Assembly (NCBI GenBank): GCA_026126105.1
Contig: JAHCJV010000008.1
Span: 1-64,000, forward strand
Direction: 5' to 3'
Length of the DNA stretch: 64,000 nt
From: Enhydrobacter sp.
GTDB taxonomy: Bacteria; Pseudomonadota; Alphaproteobacteria; Reyranellales; Reyranellaceae
This document shows, one piece after another, positions 52,127-60,082 of this stretch. The notes under the pieces are model-generated. The model had not been told where the DNA came from and searched no databases. It saw nothing but the letters and a program-made list of their open reading frames with translations. Within the stretch, counting starts at the first letter, position 1. Every line of letters begins with the position of its first letter. A program made the translations under genes and the position numbers.

Positions 52127-52909
52127 CTACGCCGCGCTCCAACCGCCGTCGATGGAAATGGCGGAGCCCGTCGTGTCTGCCCCGTCCGGCCCGCACAGGA
52201 AGGCGATCAGTCCGGCCACCCGCTCCGGCGACACGAACCGTCCCGACGGCTGGCGCGACCCCATGAAGGCCTTGACCGCCTCATCGCGCGGCAGCTTCTC
52301 CTTCGCCATGAAGTCGGCGAGGCGCTGCTCGATCGCCGGCGTGGGCGACGAGCCGGGGCAGAGGGCATTGCAGGTGATGTTCTGCGCAGCAGTCTCGAGT
52401 GCAACCGCGCGGGTAAAGCCGATCAGCGCCGTCTTGGTCGTCACGTAGTCGACCCTGTTGACGACGGCCCGCAGGCCGAAAATCGAGGCGATGTTCACGA
52501 TGCGCCCAAAGTCGCGCTCGCGCATTCCGGGCAGGATCAGGCGCGTGGTGTGGAATGCCGAGGAGAGATTGACCGCGAGCGCACGGTCCCAGTCCTCCGG
52601 CTTGAAGTGCTCGATTGGCGCGAAGTGTCGCACGACGGCGTTGTTGACCAGGATGTCGACGCCGCCGAATTCCGCCAAGGCCGCCTCGACCAGCGCCGTT
52701 ATCTCGGCCGGCTTCGCAAGGTCCGCGCCGTGATGCAGCACCGCAACGCCGTGGGTCTCGGCAATCCGCCGCCGGTTGGCCTCGATCGTCGCGGCGTCGC
52801 CGAGGCCGTTCATCACGATACTGCAGCCATGCGACGCGAGCCGCTCGACCGTTGCGAGCCCGAGCCCCTGGGTCGAGCCGGTCACTAGCGCGGTTTTGCC
52901 TTTCAGCAT
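52127..52909 (-). CDS. Short-chain dehydrogenase, 3-hydroxybutyrate dehydrogenase-like
   Basis: A 260-residue NAD(P)-dependent SDR. The cofactor loop is T-G-S-T-Q-G-L-G at residues 10-17, the structural motif V-N-N-A at 88-91, and the catalytic Ser142, Tyr155 and Lys159 (Y-V-T-T-K) are all present. The overall pattern is closest to 3-hydroxybutyrate dehydrogenases. It is first in a two-gene unit with the TRAP receptor and is divergent from a beta-hydroxyacid dehydrogenase gene, with 50 bases between the starts. Confidence 0.88.
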   Translation of the reverse strand: MLKGKTALVTGSTQGLGLATVERLASHGCSIVMNGLGDAATIEANRRRIAETHGVAVLHHGADLAKPAEITALVEAALAEFGGVDILVNNAVVRHFAPIEHFKPEDWDRALAVNLSSAFHTTRLILPGMRERDFGRIVNIASIFGLRAVVNRVDYVTTKTALIGFTRAVALETAAQNITCNALCPGSSPTPAIEQRLADFMAKEKLPRDEAVKAFMGSRQPSGRFVSPERVAGLIAFLCGPDGADTTGSAISIDGGWSAA

Positions 52910-52959
52910 GTTTCCTCTCCGATGCTAGCTTAGCAGCCAACGCGAGCGTGGAGGAAACA

Positions 52960-53850
52960 ATGGCAGTGGTGGGCTTCGTCGGGGTCGGACGGATGGGCGG
53001 CCCGATGGCCTCGCGTCTGCTCGATGCAGGCTATGAACTGTGCATCTACGACGTGTCGCCAGAAGCGATGAAGCCCTTTGCCGAACGCGGCGCACAGATC
53101 GCGGCCTCGCCCGCCGAGGTCGCCTCGCAGGCCAAGATCGTGCTGATCAGCCTGCCGACACCCGACATCGTCCGCGAGGTGGCGCTGGGCGGCAATGCCG
53201 GCCTCATCAACGGTTCGAGCGTCAAATTGGTGATCGACCTGTCGACCACCGGACCCGGCGTCGCCGCGGAAGTGGCCGGCAAACTCGCCCAGCGCCGCAT
53301 CGGCTGGGTCGACTCGCCGGTGAGCGGCGGGGTGACCGGCGCCAAGGCCGGCACGCTCGCGGTCATGGTGTCCTGCCCGAAGAAGGTCTACGGCGAGATC
53401 GAGCCGATGATGAAGACGTTCGGCAAGCTGTTCTTCGCCGGCGAGAAGCCCGGCATGGCGCAGACCGCCAAGCTCGCCAACAATTTGCTGGCTGCGGCGG
53501 CGATGGTGGCAACCTCCGAGGTCATGGCGATGGGCGTGAAGGCAGGCCTCGATGCCAAGGTGCTGATCGACATCATCAACGCCTCGAGCGGGCGCAACAG
53601 TGCCACGCAGGACAAGTTCCCGCGCGCCATCCTGCCCCGCACCTTCGATTTCGGCTTCGCGACCGGGCTGTCCTACAAGGACGTCCGTCTCTGCGTCGAA
53701 GAAGCCGAAGCGATGGGCGTGCCGATGGTCGTCGGCGGCGCGGTGCGCGAGATGCTCGCCATCACCCGCGCCCGCTTCGGCGCCGACTCCGACTTCACGC
53801 ATATCGCGAAGGTGCTGGAGGAATGGGCCGGCGTGGAGATCAAGGGCTAG
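52960..53850 (+). CDS. 3-hydroxyisobutyrate dehydrogenase-family beta-hydroxyacid dehydrogenase
   Basis: A 296-residue NAD(P)-dependent dehydrogenase. The N-terminal Rossmann motif is G-F-V-G-V-G-R-M-G-G-P-M-A, the substrate loop D-S-P-V-S-G-G-V-T-G-A, and the catalytic Lys171 lies in K-L-A-N-N-L. It oxidises short beta-hydroxy acids. ATG 52960 follows GAGGAAAC. It is divergent from the SDR gene and convergent with the Bug receptor. The two dehydrogenases could be consecutive steps or alternatives for related substrates. Confidence 0.9.
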   Translation: MAVVGFVGVGRMGGPMASRLLDAGYELCIYDVSPEAMKPFAERGAQIAASPAEVASQAKIVLISLPTPDIVREVALGGNAGLINGSSVKLVIDLSTTGPGVAAEVAGKLAQRRIGWVDSPVSGGVTGAKAGTLAVMVSCPKKVYGEIEPMMKTFGKLFFAGEKPGMAQTAKLANNLLAAAAMVATSEVMAMGVKAGLDAKVLIDIINASSGRNSATQDKFPRAILPRTFDFGFATGLSYKDVRLCVEEAEAMGVPMVVGGAVREMLAITRARFGADSDFTHIAKVLEEWAGVEIKG

Positions 53851-53882
53851 CGGCCCCGATACGGACTACGGAACGGCGCGGG

Positions 53883-54848
53883 TCACTCGAACTTGAGCTT
53901 CGCGTCGGCGGCCACCTTGGTCCAGGTGGCAATGGCCTTGTCGAACGCTGCGGTGAATTGCTCGGGCGTGTTGGTCGCGGGCTCTAGGCCGATGGCGAGG
54001 ATCTTTGCCTTCACGTCTGGCTGGGCGAGGATCGCAACGATTTCCTTGTGCAACAGCGCCACGATGTCCTTCGGGGTGCCGCCCGGCACCATGAAGCCGT
54101 TCCACGTGTCGGCCGCATAGCCCTCGAAGCCCGCGGCGGCGATGGTGGGCAGCTTCTCGTGATTGACCGGCGGCGTGTCGGTGAGCGCCGCGAGCGCCCG
54201 GACCTTGCCGTCATCGACCAGGCCCGACATTCCCGCAAGCGTGTCGATGATCACCGGCACCTCGTTGCTGAGCAGCGCCTGCAGGGCGGGCGCGCTGCCC
54301 TTGTAGGGGACCGCCACGACGTCGAGGCCGACGCCCAGCTTCATGCGCTCGAGCGTGAGATGGGCAGTGCCGCCGAGGCCTGGACTGACACCGACCGAGA
54401 CCGCACCGGGTTTCGTCTTCGCGTAGTCGACGAACTCCTTCATCGTCTTGAACGGTGCGGCGGGATTGGCGGCGAAGACCATCGGCACCTTGACCGCGTA
54501 GGTCAGCGGCTGCAGGTCCTTGTGCACGTCGAACTTCACCGTCCTGGGCTGAGTCGCGACCTGGATGGCAAGGCCGGAACTCACCATGACGATGGTGTAG
54601 CCATCGGGTTTGGCGCGGGCGCCGATTTCCGCACCGATCAGGCCGAGTGCGCCCGGCTTGTTGTCGATCGTGACCGGCTGGCCCAGCCGTTCGCTCAGCT
54701 TCTGGCCGACCACGCGCGCCACGGTATCAGCCGGTCCGCCAGGCGGGAGCGGCACGACGATCGTGATGGCACGTTCGGGATATGCCGCTCGTGCGGGCAG
54801 CGCGAACGCCAGTGACAGGAGCAAGCCTGCGATAATTTTCTTGATCAT
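53883..54848 (-). CDS. Bug/TctC-type periplasmic receptor
   Basis: A 321-residue Bug receptor with a Sec signal (M-I-K-K-I-I-A-G-L-L-L-S-L-A-F-A). Family core: I-T-I-V-V-P-L-P-P-G-G-P-A-D-T, then D-N-K-P-G-A-L-G-L-I-G-A, and V-P-Y-K-G-S-A-P-A-L-Q-A. Its ATG overlaps the TGA of the Rieske oxygenase gene by four bases. This coupling makes it the likely uptake receptor for the compound that oxygenase attacks. Confidence 0.9.
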   Translation of the reverse strand: MIKKIIAGLLLSLAFALPARAAYPERAITIVVPLPPGGPADTVARVVGQKLSERLGQPVTIDNKPGALGLIGAEIGARAKPDGYTIVMVSSGLAIQVATQPRTVKFDVHKDLQPLTYAVKVPMVFAANPAAPFKTMKEFVDYAKTKPGAVSVGVSPGLGGTAHLTLERMKLGVGLDVVAVPYKGSAPALQALLSNEVPVIIDTLAGMSGLVDDGKVRALAALTDTPPVNHEKLPTIAAAGFEGYAADTWNGFMVPGGTPKDIVALLHKEIVAILAQPDVKAKILAIGLEPATNTPEQFTAAFDKAIATWTKVAADAKLKFE

Positions 54849-56107
54849 GCCGTCACCAGATCCTGCCAACGCACATTTCCCGGCACCGTCGCATCGATCG
54901 CCCGAATGGTCGAGACATCGACCTCGACCCCGATCGGGTCGCCACCGTCGGCCACGCGCCTTGCCGATTCGAGGAGCTGCCGCCGGCACCGCACCACCGC
55001 CTGGTCGGCCGGCACCAGATGCTCCTTGCTGCGGTCGGCGATGGCGCCTTGCGACATCGCCATCGCCATGTCTTCCATGACCACGCCCTTGATGCCGCTC
55101 CAATCCTCGCTCATCCGCGCGCGGTCCTGCCCGAAGCGATTTTCCCAGGTGCCGATGTACCGGTGCGTTTTCTCGTCGAACAGCTGCGGATTGTGCCGGC
55201 CGCTCATCTCGTTCAGCTTCCACTGGTCCACCGGCGCGCCGTCGAGCCGGTAGCTCGCCGCGAAGGTCGCGGTGCGCGTGTCGTTCATCGGCACTTCGAA
55301 GATGATGAACTGCACTGCGGGCGATGGAATGATGCGCGTCGACGGCATGATGATGGGCACGACCCGGACGTTGCGCTTGCCGTCGGCTTCGTTGCCGTCG
55401 ACCTGCCGGATCGCCGCGTAGTGGAAGCCGAACGGTGTGTCCTCGACCGCAAGCGTCGGCGCGAGATCGCCGGTCGCCAGCGCCGCCGGATTGTCCTGGT
55501 CGGTATTGGCGTTGAAGGCACCCGTCATCCAGCCCGGCCGTGCGAAGTTCGAGTGCAGGATGCCGACATGCGAGGTGTCCGCCCCGCCTTCGAGCTGCTG
55601 CATGTAATTGACGTCGGCGTCGATGCGGTTCACGCGCATGTGCTCGACCGGGATGTCGAGGAAGCGCCATGTCGGGAACGCCGGCATCTTCCCGGACGGG
55701 CCGAGATAGGCCCAAAGGAAGCCGCCTGCCTCGCGGATCGGATAGGTCTTCGCCTTGACGTTCCGCGCCAGCCGCAGGTCCGGGCAGTTCGGCATGTCGA
55801 GGATCGTGCCGTCCACGGCAAACTTCCAGCCGTGATAGAGACAGCGCAGCCCCGCGTCCTCGTTGCGACCGAGCGCGAGCGACACGCCGCGATGAGGGCA
55901 GCCCTCCTCCAGCAGACCGAGCTTGCCGCTCGTGTCACGAAACGCGACCAGCCGCTCGCCGAGAATCTCGACCCGGACGGGATCGCCATCAGGCTTCGCG
56001 ACCTGCTCGGAAAGGCACACAGGATGCCAGAAGCGGCGGAACACGGCGCCCATCGGTGTTCCGGGTCCGACCCGGCAGAGCGTTTCGTTGTCGGCTTTCG
56101 AGAGCAC
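54845..56107 (-). CDS. Rieske non-heme iron oxygenase, large subunit
   Basis: A 420-residue oxygenase. The Rieske cluster is held by C70-P-H72 and C89-L-Y-H92. The mononuclear iron site is D177, H180 and H185 (D-x2-H-x4-H) in G-G-A-D-T-S-H-V-G-I-L-H. It resembles phthalate-type oxygenases that hydroxylate or demethylate aromatic acids. The start is GTG 56107 with GGAGGA at good spacing; an in-frame ATG upstream (M-P-C-R-E-E) is weaker. No reductase or ferredoxin is nearby, so electrons must come from elsewhere. It is divergent from the Liv-type receptor. Confidence 0.9.
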   Translation of the reverse strand: MLSKADNETLCRVGPGTPMGAVFRRFWHPVCLSEQVAKPDGDPVRVEILGERLVAFRDTSGKLGLLEEGCPHRGVSLALGRNEDAGLRCLYHGWKFAVDGTILDMPNCPDLRLARNVKAKTYPIREAGGFLWAYLGPSGKMPAFPTWRFLDIPVEHMRVNRIDADVNYMQQLEGGADTSHVGILHSNFARPGWMTGAFNANTDQDNPAALATGDLAPTLAVEDTPFGFHYAAIRQVDGNEADGKRNVRVVPIIMPSTRIIPSPAVQFIIFEVPMNDTRTATFAASYRLDGAPVDQWKLNEMSGRHNPQLFDEKTHRYIGTWENRFGQDRARMSEDWSGIKGVVMEDMAMAMSQGAIADRSKEHLVPADQAVVRCRRQLLESARRVADGGDPIGVEVDVSTIRAIDATVPGNVRWQDLVTA

Positions 56108-56207
56108 CCATTCCTCCCTGCAAGGCATGCATCTTGCACATGAACGACGCATTTGGGACCATCGCCCGATCAAGCTTGGCCGCCAGTCGAAAGTGAAAGA
56201 GGGACTA

Positions 56208-57434
56208 ATGAAGCGTCGCGACGTTTTGTCTGCAGGACTGGGAGCCATTGCCCTCTCCGCTCCGGCCATCCGTTCGGTCCACGCACAGACCAAGACGCTG
56301 ACGATCGGCGGCTCGGTGCCGCTGACCGGAGCGGCAGCCGAGACCGGCCTCAACGTCAACAACGGCTACATTACCGCCGCGACCTACATGAACGACGTGC
56401 TCGGCGGCGTGGAGATCGCCGGCGAGAAGTACAAGATCGAGCTCAAGCTGTTCGACGACGCGAGCGATCCGGCGCGCGCCACGACGCTGATCCAGCGCCA
56501 GATCGACGAGGGCACGGATTTCTTCCTGGGCTCGTTCGGCTCGAACATCGTGCTCCCCACCGCGGCCATCACGGAACGCGCCAAGAAGCCCATGGTGCAG
56601 ACCGGCGGCGGTTCCGACGCCATCTTCACCCGCGGCTACAAGTACGTGTTCGGCATGTTTCCGCGCGCCACTCGCCAGTTCGCGGCCGCATCGGCACTAT
56701 TCAAGACGCTGCAGCCGACGCCCGCGACCTACTCGGTGATCTACAACAACGACGCCTTCTCGAAGACCGCCGCCGAAGGCGTGAAGCTTTCGTGCAACGC
56801 GGCGGGCTTCAAGCTGCTGGACACTTTCGAGCTGCCGGCGAAGGTGACCGACGTCTCGAGCGTGCTTGCCTCGGTGCGCGCCAACACGCCGGACATGCTG
56901 CTCTGCGTCGTGCACGACCAGAACTCGCTGCTGATCGCGCGCCAGATGGTGGCGACCAATACCAACGTGAAGCTGCTGTTCCAGGGGCTCGGCCCGCAGC
57001 TCGCGTCCTATCGCGAGGCGCTCGGCAAGTACTCCGAGTCGATCCTGTGCTCGACCTACTGGGACGAGACCGTGCCGTACAAGGACAAGTTCTTCGGCGA
57101 TGCGAAGAAGTTCGCGGAGTATTATCGCAGCAAGTTCACCCGCCCGATTGCGTATCACGTCGCCGGTGCCGCTGCCTGCATCGAGACCTATGTGATGGCG
57201 ATGCAGGCCGCCAAGAGCCTCAAGCCCGACGCGGTGCGCGACGCGCTCGCCGCGGCCGACTTCGAGACCTTCTATGCCCGCATCAAGTTCACGCCCGATG
57301 GCGACGGCGATCCGCTGACCCTGGGCGGGATGATCGGCCAGGTCCAGAAGGGCAAGCTCGAGACGGTGTTCCCCGAAGCGGCAAAGTCCGCTTCGGCCAT
57401 CTATCCGGCACAGACCTGGGACAAGAAGGCTTGA
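56208..57434 (+). CDS. Branched-chain amino acid-type ABC receptor (Liv/Peripla_BP_6)
   Basis: A 408-residue periplasmic receptor. It has a Tat-like signal (K-R-R-D-V-L-S-A-G-L-G-A), then I-G-G-S-V-P-L-T-G and I-E-L-K-L-F-D-D-A-S-D, followed by F-F-L-G-S-F-G-S-N. In such clusters these receptors often bind aromatic or short-chain acids instead of Leu/Ile/Val. GAGGGA precedes ATG 56208. It is divergent from the Rieske gene across 100 bases and leads livH-livM-livG. An inverted repeat lies between it and livH. Confidence 0.9.
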   Translation: MKRRDVLSAGLGAIALSAPAIRSVHAQTKTLTIGGSVPLTGAAAETGLNVNNGYITAATYMNDVLGGVEIAGEKYKIELKLFDDASDPARATTLIQRQIDEGTDFFLGSFGSNIVLPTAAITERAKKPMVQTGGGSDAIFTRGYKYVFGMFPRATRQFAAASALFKTLQPTPATYSVIYNNDAFSKTAAEGVKLSCNAAGFKLLDTFELPAKVTDVSSVLASVRANTPDMLLCVVHDQNSLLIARQMVATNTNVKLLFQGLGPQLASYREALGKYSESILCSTYWDETVPYKDKFFGDAKKFAEYYRSKFTRPIAYHVAGAAACIETYVMAMQAAKSLKPDAVRDALAAADFETFYARIKFTPDGDGDPLTLGGMIGQVQKGKLETVFPEAAKSASAIYPAQTWDKKA

Positions 57435-57444
57435 TCGGTTTGCC

Positions 57445-57519
57445 GGGAGCGCGGCTCTCCAGAGCCGCTCAAGGAATGAGGCAAATAGAGGAAGAGCGTC
57501 TCTGGAGAGCCGCGCACCC
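57445..57519. repeat. Inverted pair of REP-like repeats before livH
   Basis: Copy 2 (57445-57465, reversed) is identical over 21 bases to the copy at 20686-20706, and copy 3 (57499-57519) differs at two positions. The pair faces inward with a 33-base loop. Inside the first arm a perfect 8-bp hairpin (GCGGCTCT-CC-AGAGCCGC) is present. Again it lies between receptor and permease genes, where it could lower permease mRNA relative to receptor mRNA. Confidence 0.75.
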
Positions 57520-57540
57520 AGCCAAGACAATCGACTTGCC

Positions 57541-58416
57541 ATGAACCTCATCGCGCAAACCCTCGCCGACGGCCTGGTGCTGGGCGGCATCTACGCGCTC
57601 GCCGCCGTCGGCTTCTCGCTGATCTTCGGCGTGCTGCATGTCATCAACCTCAGCCACGGCATCCTGGTGCTGATGGGCGCGTATCTCGCACTGATCTTCT
57701 CCGAGGCGCTGCACATCGATCCGCTGCTCTGCATTCCGCCGGTGATGGCGGTTCTGTTCTGTGTCGGCTACGCCTACCAGCGCTTCCTGATCCAGCGCGC
57801 CGTCGATCGCGCCTCCGTCAACTCGATGCTGCTGACCTTCGGCGTTGCGCTGATGCTGCAGAACGCCATGATCTGGGTCTTCTCGCCCGACATGAAGAGC
57901 ATCACGCCGAGCTATGCTTTCACCTCCCTGAAACTCGGGCCCGTGAACCTCGATGCGGTGCGGCTGAGTGCTCTGGCCGCGAGCCTGATCCTGCTGTCCT
58001 GCCTCGCCGCCCTCTTGCGCTTCTCGCCGCTCGGCCGCGTCATCCGGGCGACCGCGCAGCAGACCATGGCGGCCCGGCTGTGCGGCGTGAACGTGCGGCA
58101 TGTCTATGCGCTGACCTTTGCGGTGTCGGCGGCGTTCGCCGGCGCGGCCGGGATCGTGATCGGCATCATCCTGCCCTTCTCGCCGATGGACGAAGGCGCG
58201 TGGACTCTCAACGCCTTCGTCGTCGTCGTGCTGGGCGGCGTCGGCAGCCCCGCCGGCGCGCTGATCGGCGGTCTCCTGCTCGGCCTGGTGAGCACCCTGA
58301 CGGCACAATATATCGGCCCCGCTTTTCCGAACGTGACGATGTTCCTGCTGCTCGTGCTCCTGCTGCTGGTCCGGCCGAACGGGCTGCTCGGCAACGCCTT
58401 CGCGCCGTCCCGATGA
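57541..58416 (+). CDS. livH: Liv-type ABC permease LivH
   Basis: A 291-residue membrane permease of about eight segments. The N-terminal motif G-G-I-Y-A-L-A-A-V-G-F-S-L-I-F-G-V and I-N-L-S-H-G mark LivH. The loop G-R-V-I-R-A-T-A-Q-Q near residue 167 contacts the ATPases. Its stop overlaps livM by four bases. The family name reflects homology; the substrate is unknown. Confidence 0.92.
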   Translation: MNLIAQTLADGLVLGGIYALAAVGFSLIFGVLHVINLSHGILVLMGAYLALIFSEALHIDPLLCIPPVMAVLFCVGYAYQRFLIQRAVDRASVNSMLLTFGVALMLQNAMIWVFSPDMKSITPSYAFTSLKLGPVNLDAVRLSALAASLILLSCLAALLRFSPLGRVIRATAQQTMAARLCGVNVRHVYALTFAVSAAFAGAAGIVIGIILPFSPMDEGAWTLNAFVVVVLGGVGSPAGALIGGLLLGLVSTLTAQYIGPAFPNVTMFLLLVLLLLVRPNGLLGNAFAPSR

Positions 58417-59363
58417 CACGCAATCCAACGCTGATCTTCGTGCTGGTCGCCGCGGCCGTCGTGGTGCTGGCGGCCGGTCCGCTCTTTTTGCCACCGTTCT
58501 ACGTGCGCGTCGGCCAGCTGATGCTCTATTCCGCGGGCCTGGGTCTCGCCTGGGCGATCCTGGGCGGCCTCGCGGGCTATGTGAGCTTCGGACATGCGGC
58601 TTTCATTGGCGTCGGCGCCTTCACCGCCGGGCTGGTCGAAGGCCAGCTCACCGGCCTTCCCCCTCTCCTGCTGCTGCCGGTCGGGCTGCTCGCCGGCGCC
58701 GGCTGCTGCGGCATCCTGGCCGCTCTGATCGCCTATCCCATCCTGCGGCTGCGCGGCACCTTCTTCGCGATCGCCATGCTGGGCGTCAGCCACGTCTGCG
58801 CCGAGCTCACCAACAACATCGACTTCTTCCAGGGCTCGATGGGGCTGAATTTCCCGCCGATCGCGCCATCCGGCATGGATCCGGCCAACTTCTTCTACGA
58901 GCTCTATCTCGCGGCCGCGCTGTTCATCCTGCTGATCTCCTGGCTGGTCCGCCGCAGCCGCTTCGGCGCCGGCCTGCTCAGCATCCGCGAGGACGAGGAT
59001 ACGGCACGCATGCTGGGCGTGCCGACGGAGCGTTACAAGCGGCTGGCGTTCGTGCTGAGCGCGGTGCTGACCGGTGTGATGGGCGTGATCTATGCCCATT
59101 CGCTGGGCTACATCACCACCGATTCGGTCTACCGTGACGACACCAATCTCAGCCTGATCGTCTATTCGCTGCTCGGTGGCATGGGCACGCTGTTCGGACC
59201 GGTGATCGGCGCTTTCCTGCTGGTCTTCGTCACGCAGGTGATCCTCGGGCGCCTGCTCGACTTCCACCTCTTCGCGACCGGGCTGGTGCTCGTGGTGCTG
59301 GTGCTCGCGGCGCCGGGCGGCGTTGCGGGCCTGCTGAAGAAGCGCAAGGGGACCGCCGCATGA
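58413..59363 (+). CDS. livM: Liv-type ABC permease LivM
   Basis: A 316-residue permease with eight or so hydrophobic segments. LivM hallmarks are A-G-Y-V-S-F-G-H-A-A-F near residue 55, L-R-G-T-F-F-A-I-A-M-L-G near 112 and L-S-I-R-E-D-E-D-T-A-R near 190. It overlaps livH and livG by four bases on both sides, so the operon is tightly coupled. Confidence 0.92.
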   Translation: MTRNPTLIFVLVAAAVVVLAAGPLFLPPFYVRVGQLMLYSAGLGLAWAILGGLAGYVSFGHAAFIGVGAFTAGLVEGQLTGLPPLLLLPVGLLAGAGCCGILAALIAYPILRLRGTFFAIAMLGVSHVCAELTNNIDFFQGSMGLNFPPIAPSGMDPANFFYELYLAAALFILLISWLVRRSRFGAGLLSIREDEDTARMLGVPTERYKRLAFVLSAVLTGVMGVIYAHSLGYITTDSVYRDDTNLSLIVYSLLGGMGTLFGPVIGAFLLVFVTQVILGRLLDFHLFATGLVLVVLVLAAPGGVAGLLKKRKGTAA

Positions 59364-60082
59364 GCCTGCTCACGGTCGAGCGGCTGTCGAAGAACTTCCG
59401 CGGGCTGGCGGCGATCAGCGACGTCTCGTTCGCGATCGAGGACGGCTCGATCACCAGCATCATCGGCCCAAACGGTGCCGGCAAGTCGACGATGTTCAAC
59501 CTGATCACCGGCTACCTGCCGCTGACAGCCGGCGAGATACGGTTCAAGGACAGGCGCATCACCGGCATGGCGACCAATCGCATCGCGGAGCTCGGCATCG
59601 CACGCGCCTTCCAGATCGCCCGCCCCTTCCGCGACCTGAGCGTCTTCGAGAACGTCCGCATCGGCGCTCTGTTCGGCAAGGCCGGCCCGCGCGACGTCGC
59701 CGCCACGACGCACCTTGCCATGGAACTGGCGTCGATCGCTTCACTCGCCGAGCAGCCCGCGAGCAGCCTGACCGTCGGTCAGCTCCGCCATCTCGAGGTC
59801 GCCCGTGCCATCGCCACACGGGCCGACCTGCTGCTCGCGGACGAGCCCTGCGCGGGCCTCAACCCGACCGAGACCGCGGCGATGATCGACGTGCTGCGCC
59901 AGGTCCGCAGCAACGGCGTCACGGTGGTCCTGGTCGAGCACGACATGCCGTCCGTCATGGAAGTCTCGGACCGCGTGCTGGTGCTCGACGCCGGCCGCCT
60001 GATCGCCGACGGCTCGCCGAAACAGGTCGCCAACGATCCAAAGGTGATCGCTGCCTACCTGGGCACCCCTGACGCTTCCTAG
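59360..60082 (+). CDS. livG: Liv-type ABC ATPase LivG
   Basis: A 240-residue ATPase. Walker A is G-P-N-G-A-G-K-S-T near residue 36, Walker B is L-L-L-A-D-E-P, and the switch His is in V-E-H-D-M. The signature motif reads L-T-V-G-Q-L-R-H-L-E-V, an unusual version of the family form L-S-Y-G-Q-Q-R-x-L-E-I. It overlaps the end of the convergent SGNH hydrolase gene. Its partner LivF is not next to it but 2.6 kb away on the other strand. Confidence 0.92.
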   Translation: MSLLTVERLSKNFRGLAAISDVSFAIEDGSITSIIGPNGAGKSTMFNLITGYLPLTAGEIRFKDRRITGMATNRIAELGIARAFQIARPFRDLSVFENVRIGALFGKAGPRDVAATTHLAMELASIASLAEQPASSLTVGQLRHLEVARAIATRADLLLADEPCAGLNPTETAAMIDVLRQVRSNGVTVVLVEHDMPSVMEVSDRVLVLDAGRLIADGSPKQVANDPKVIAAYLGTPDAS

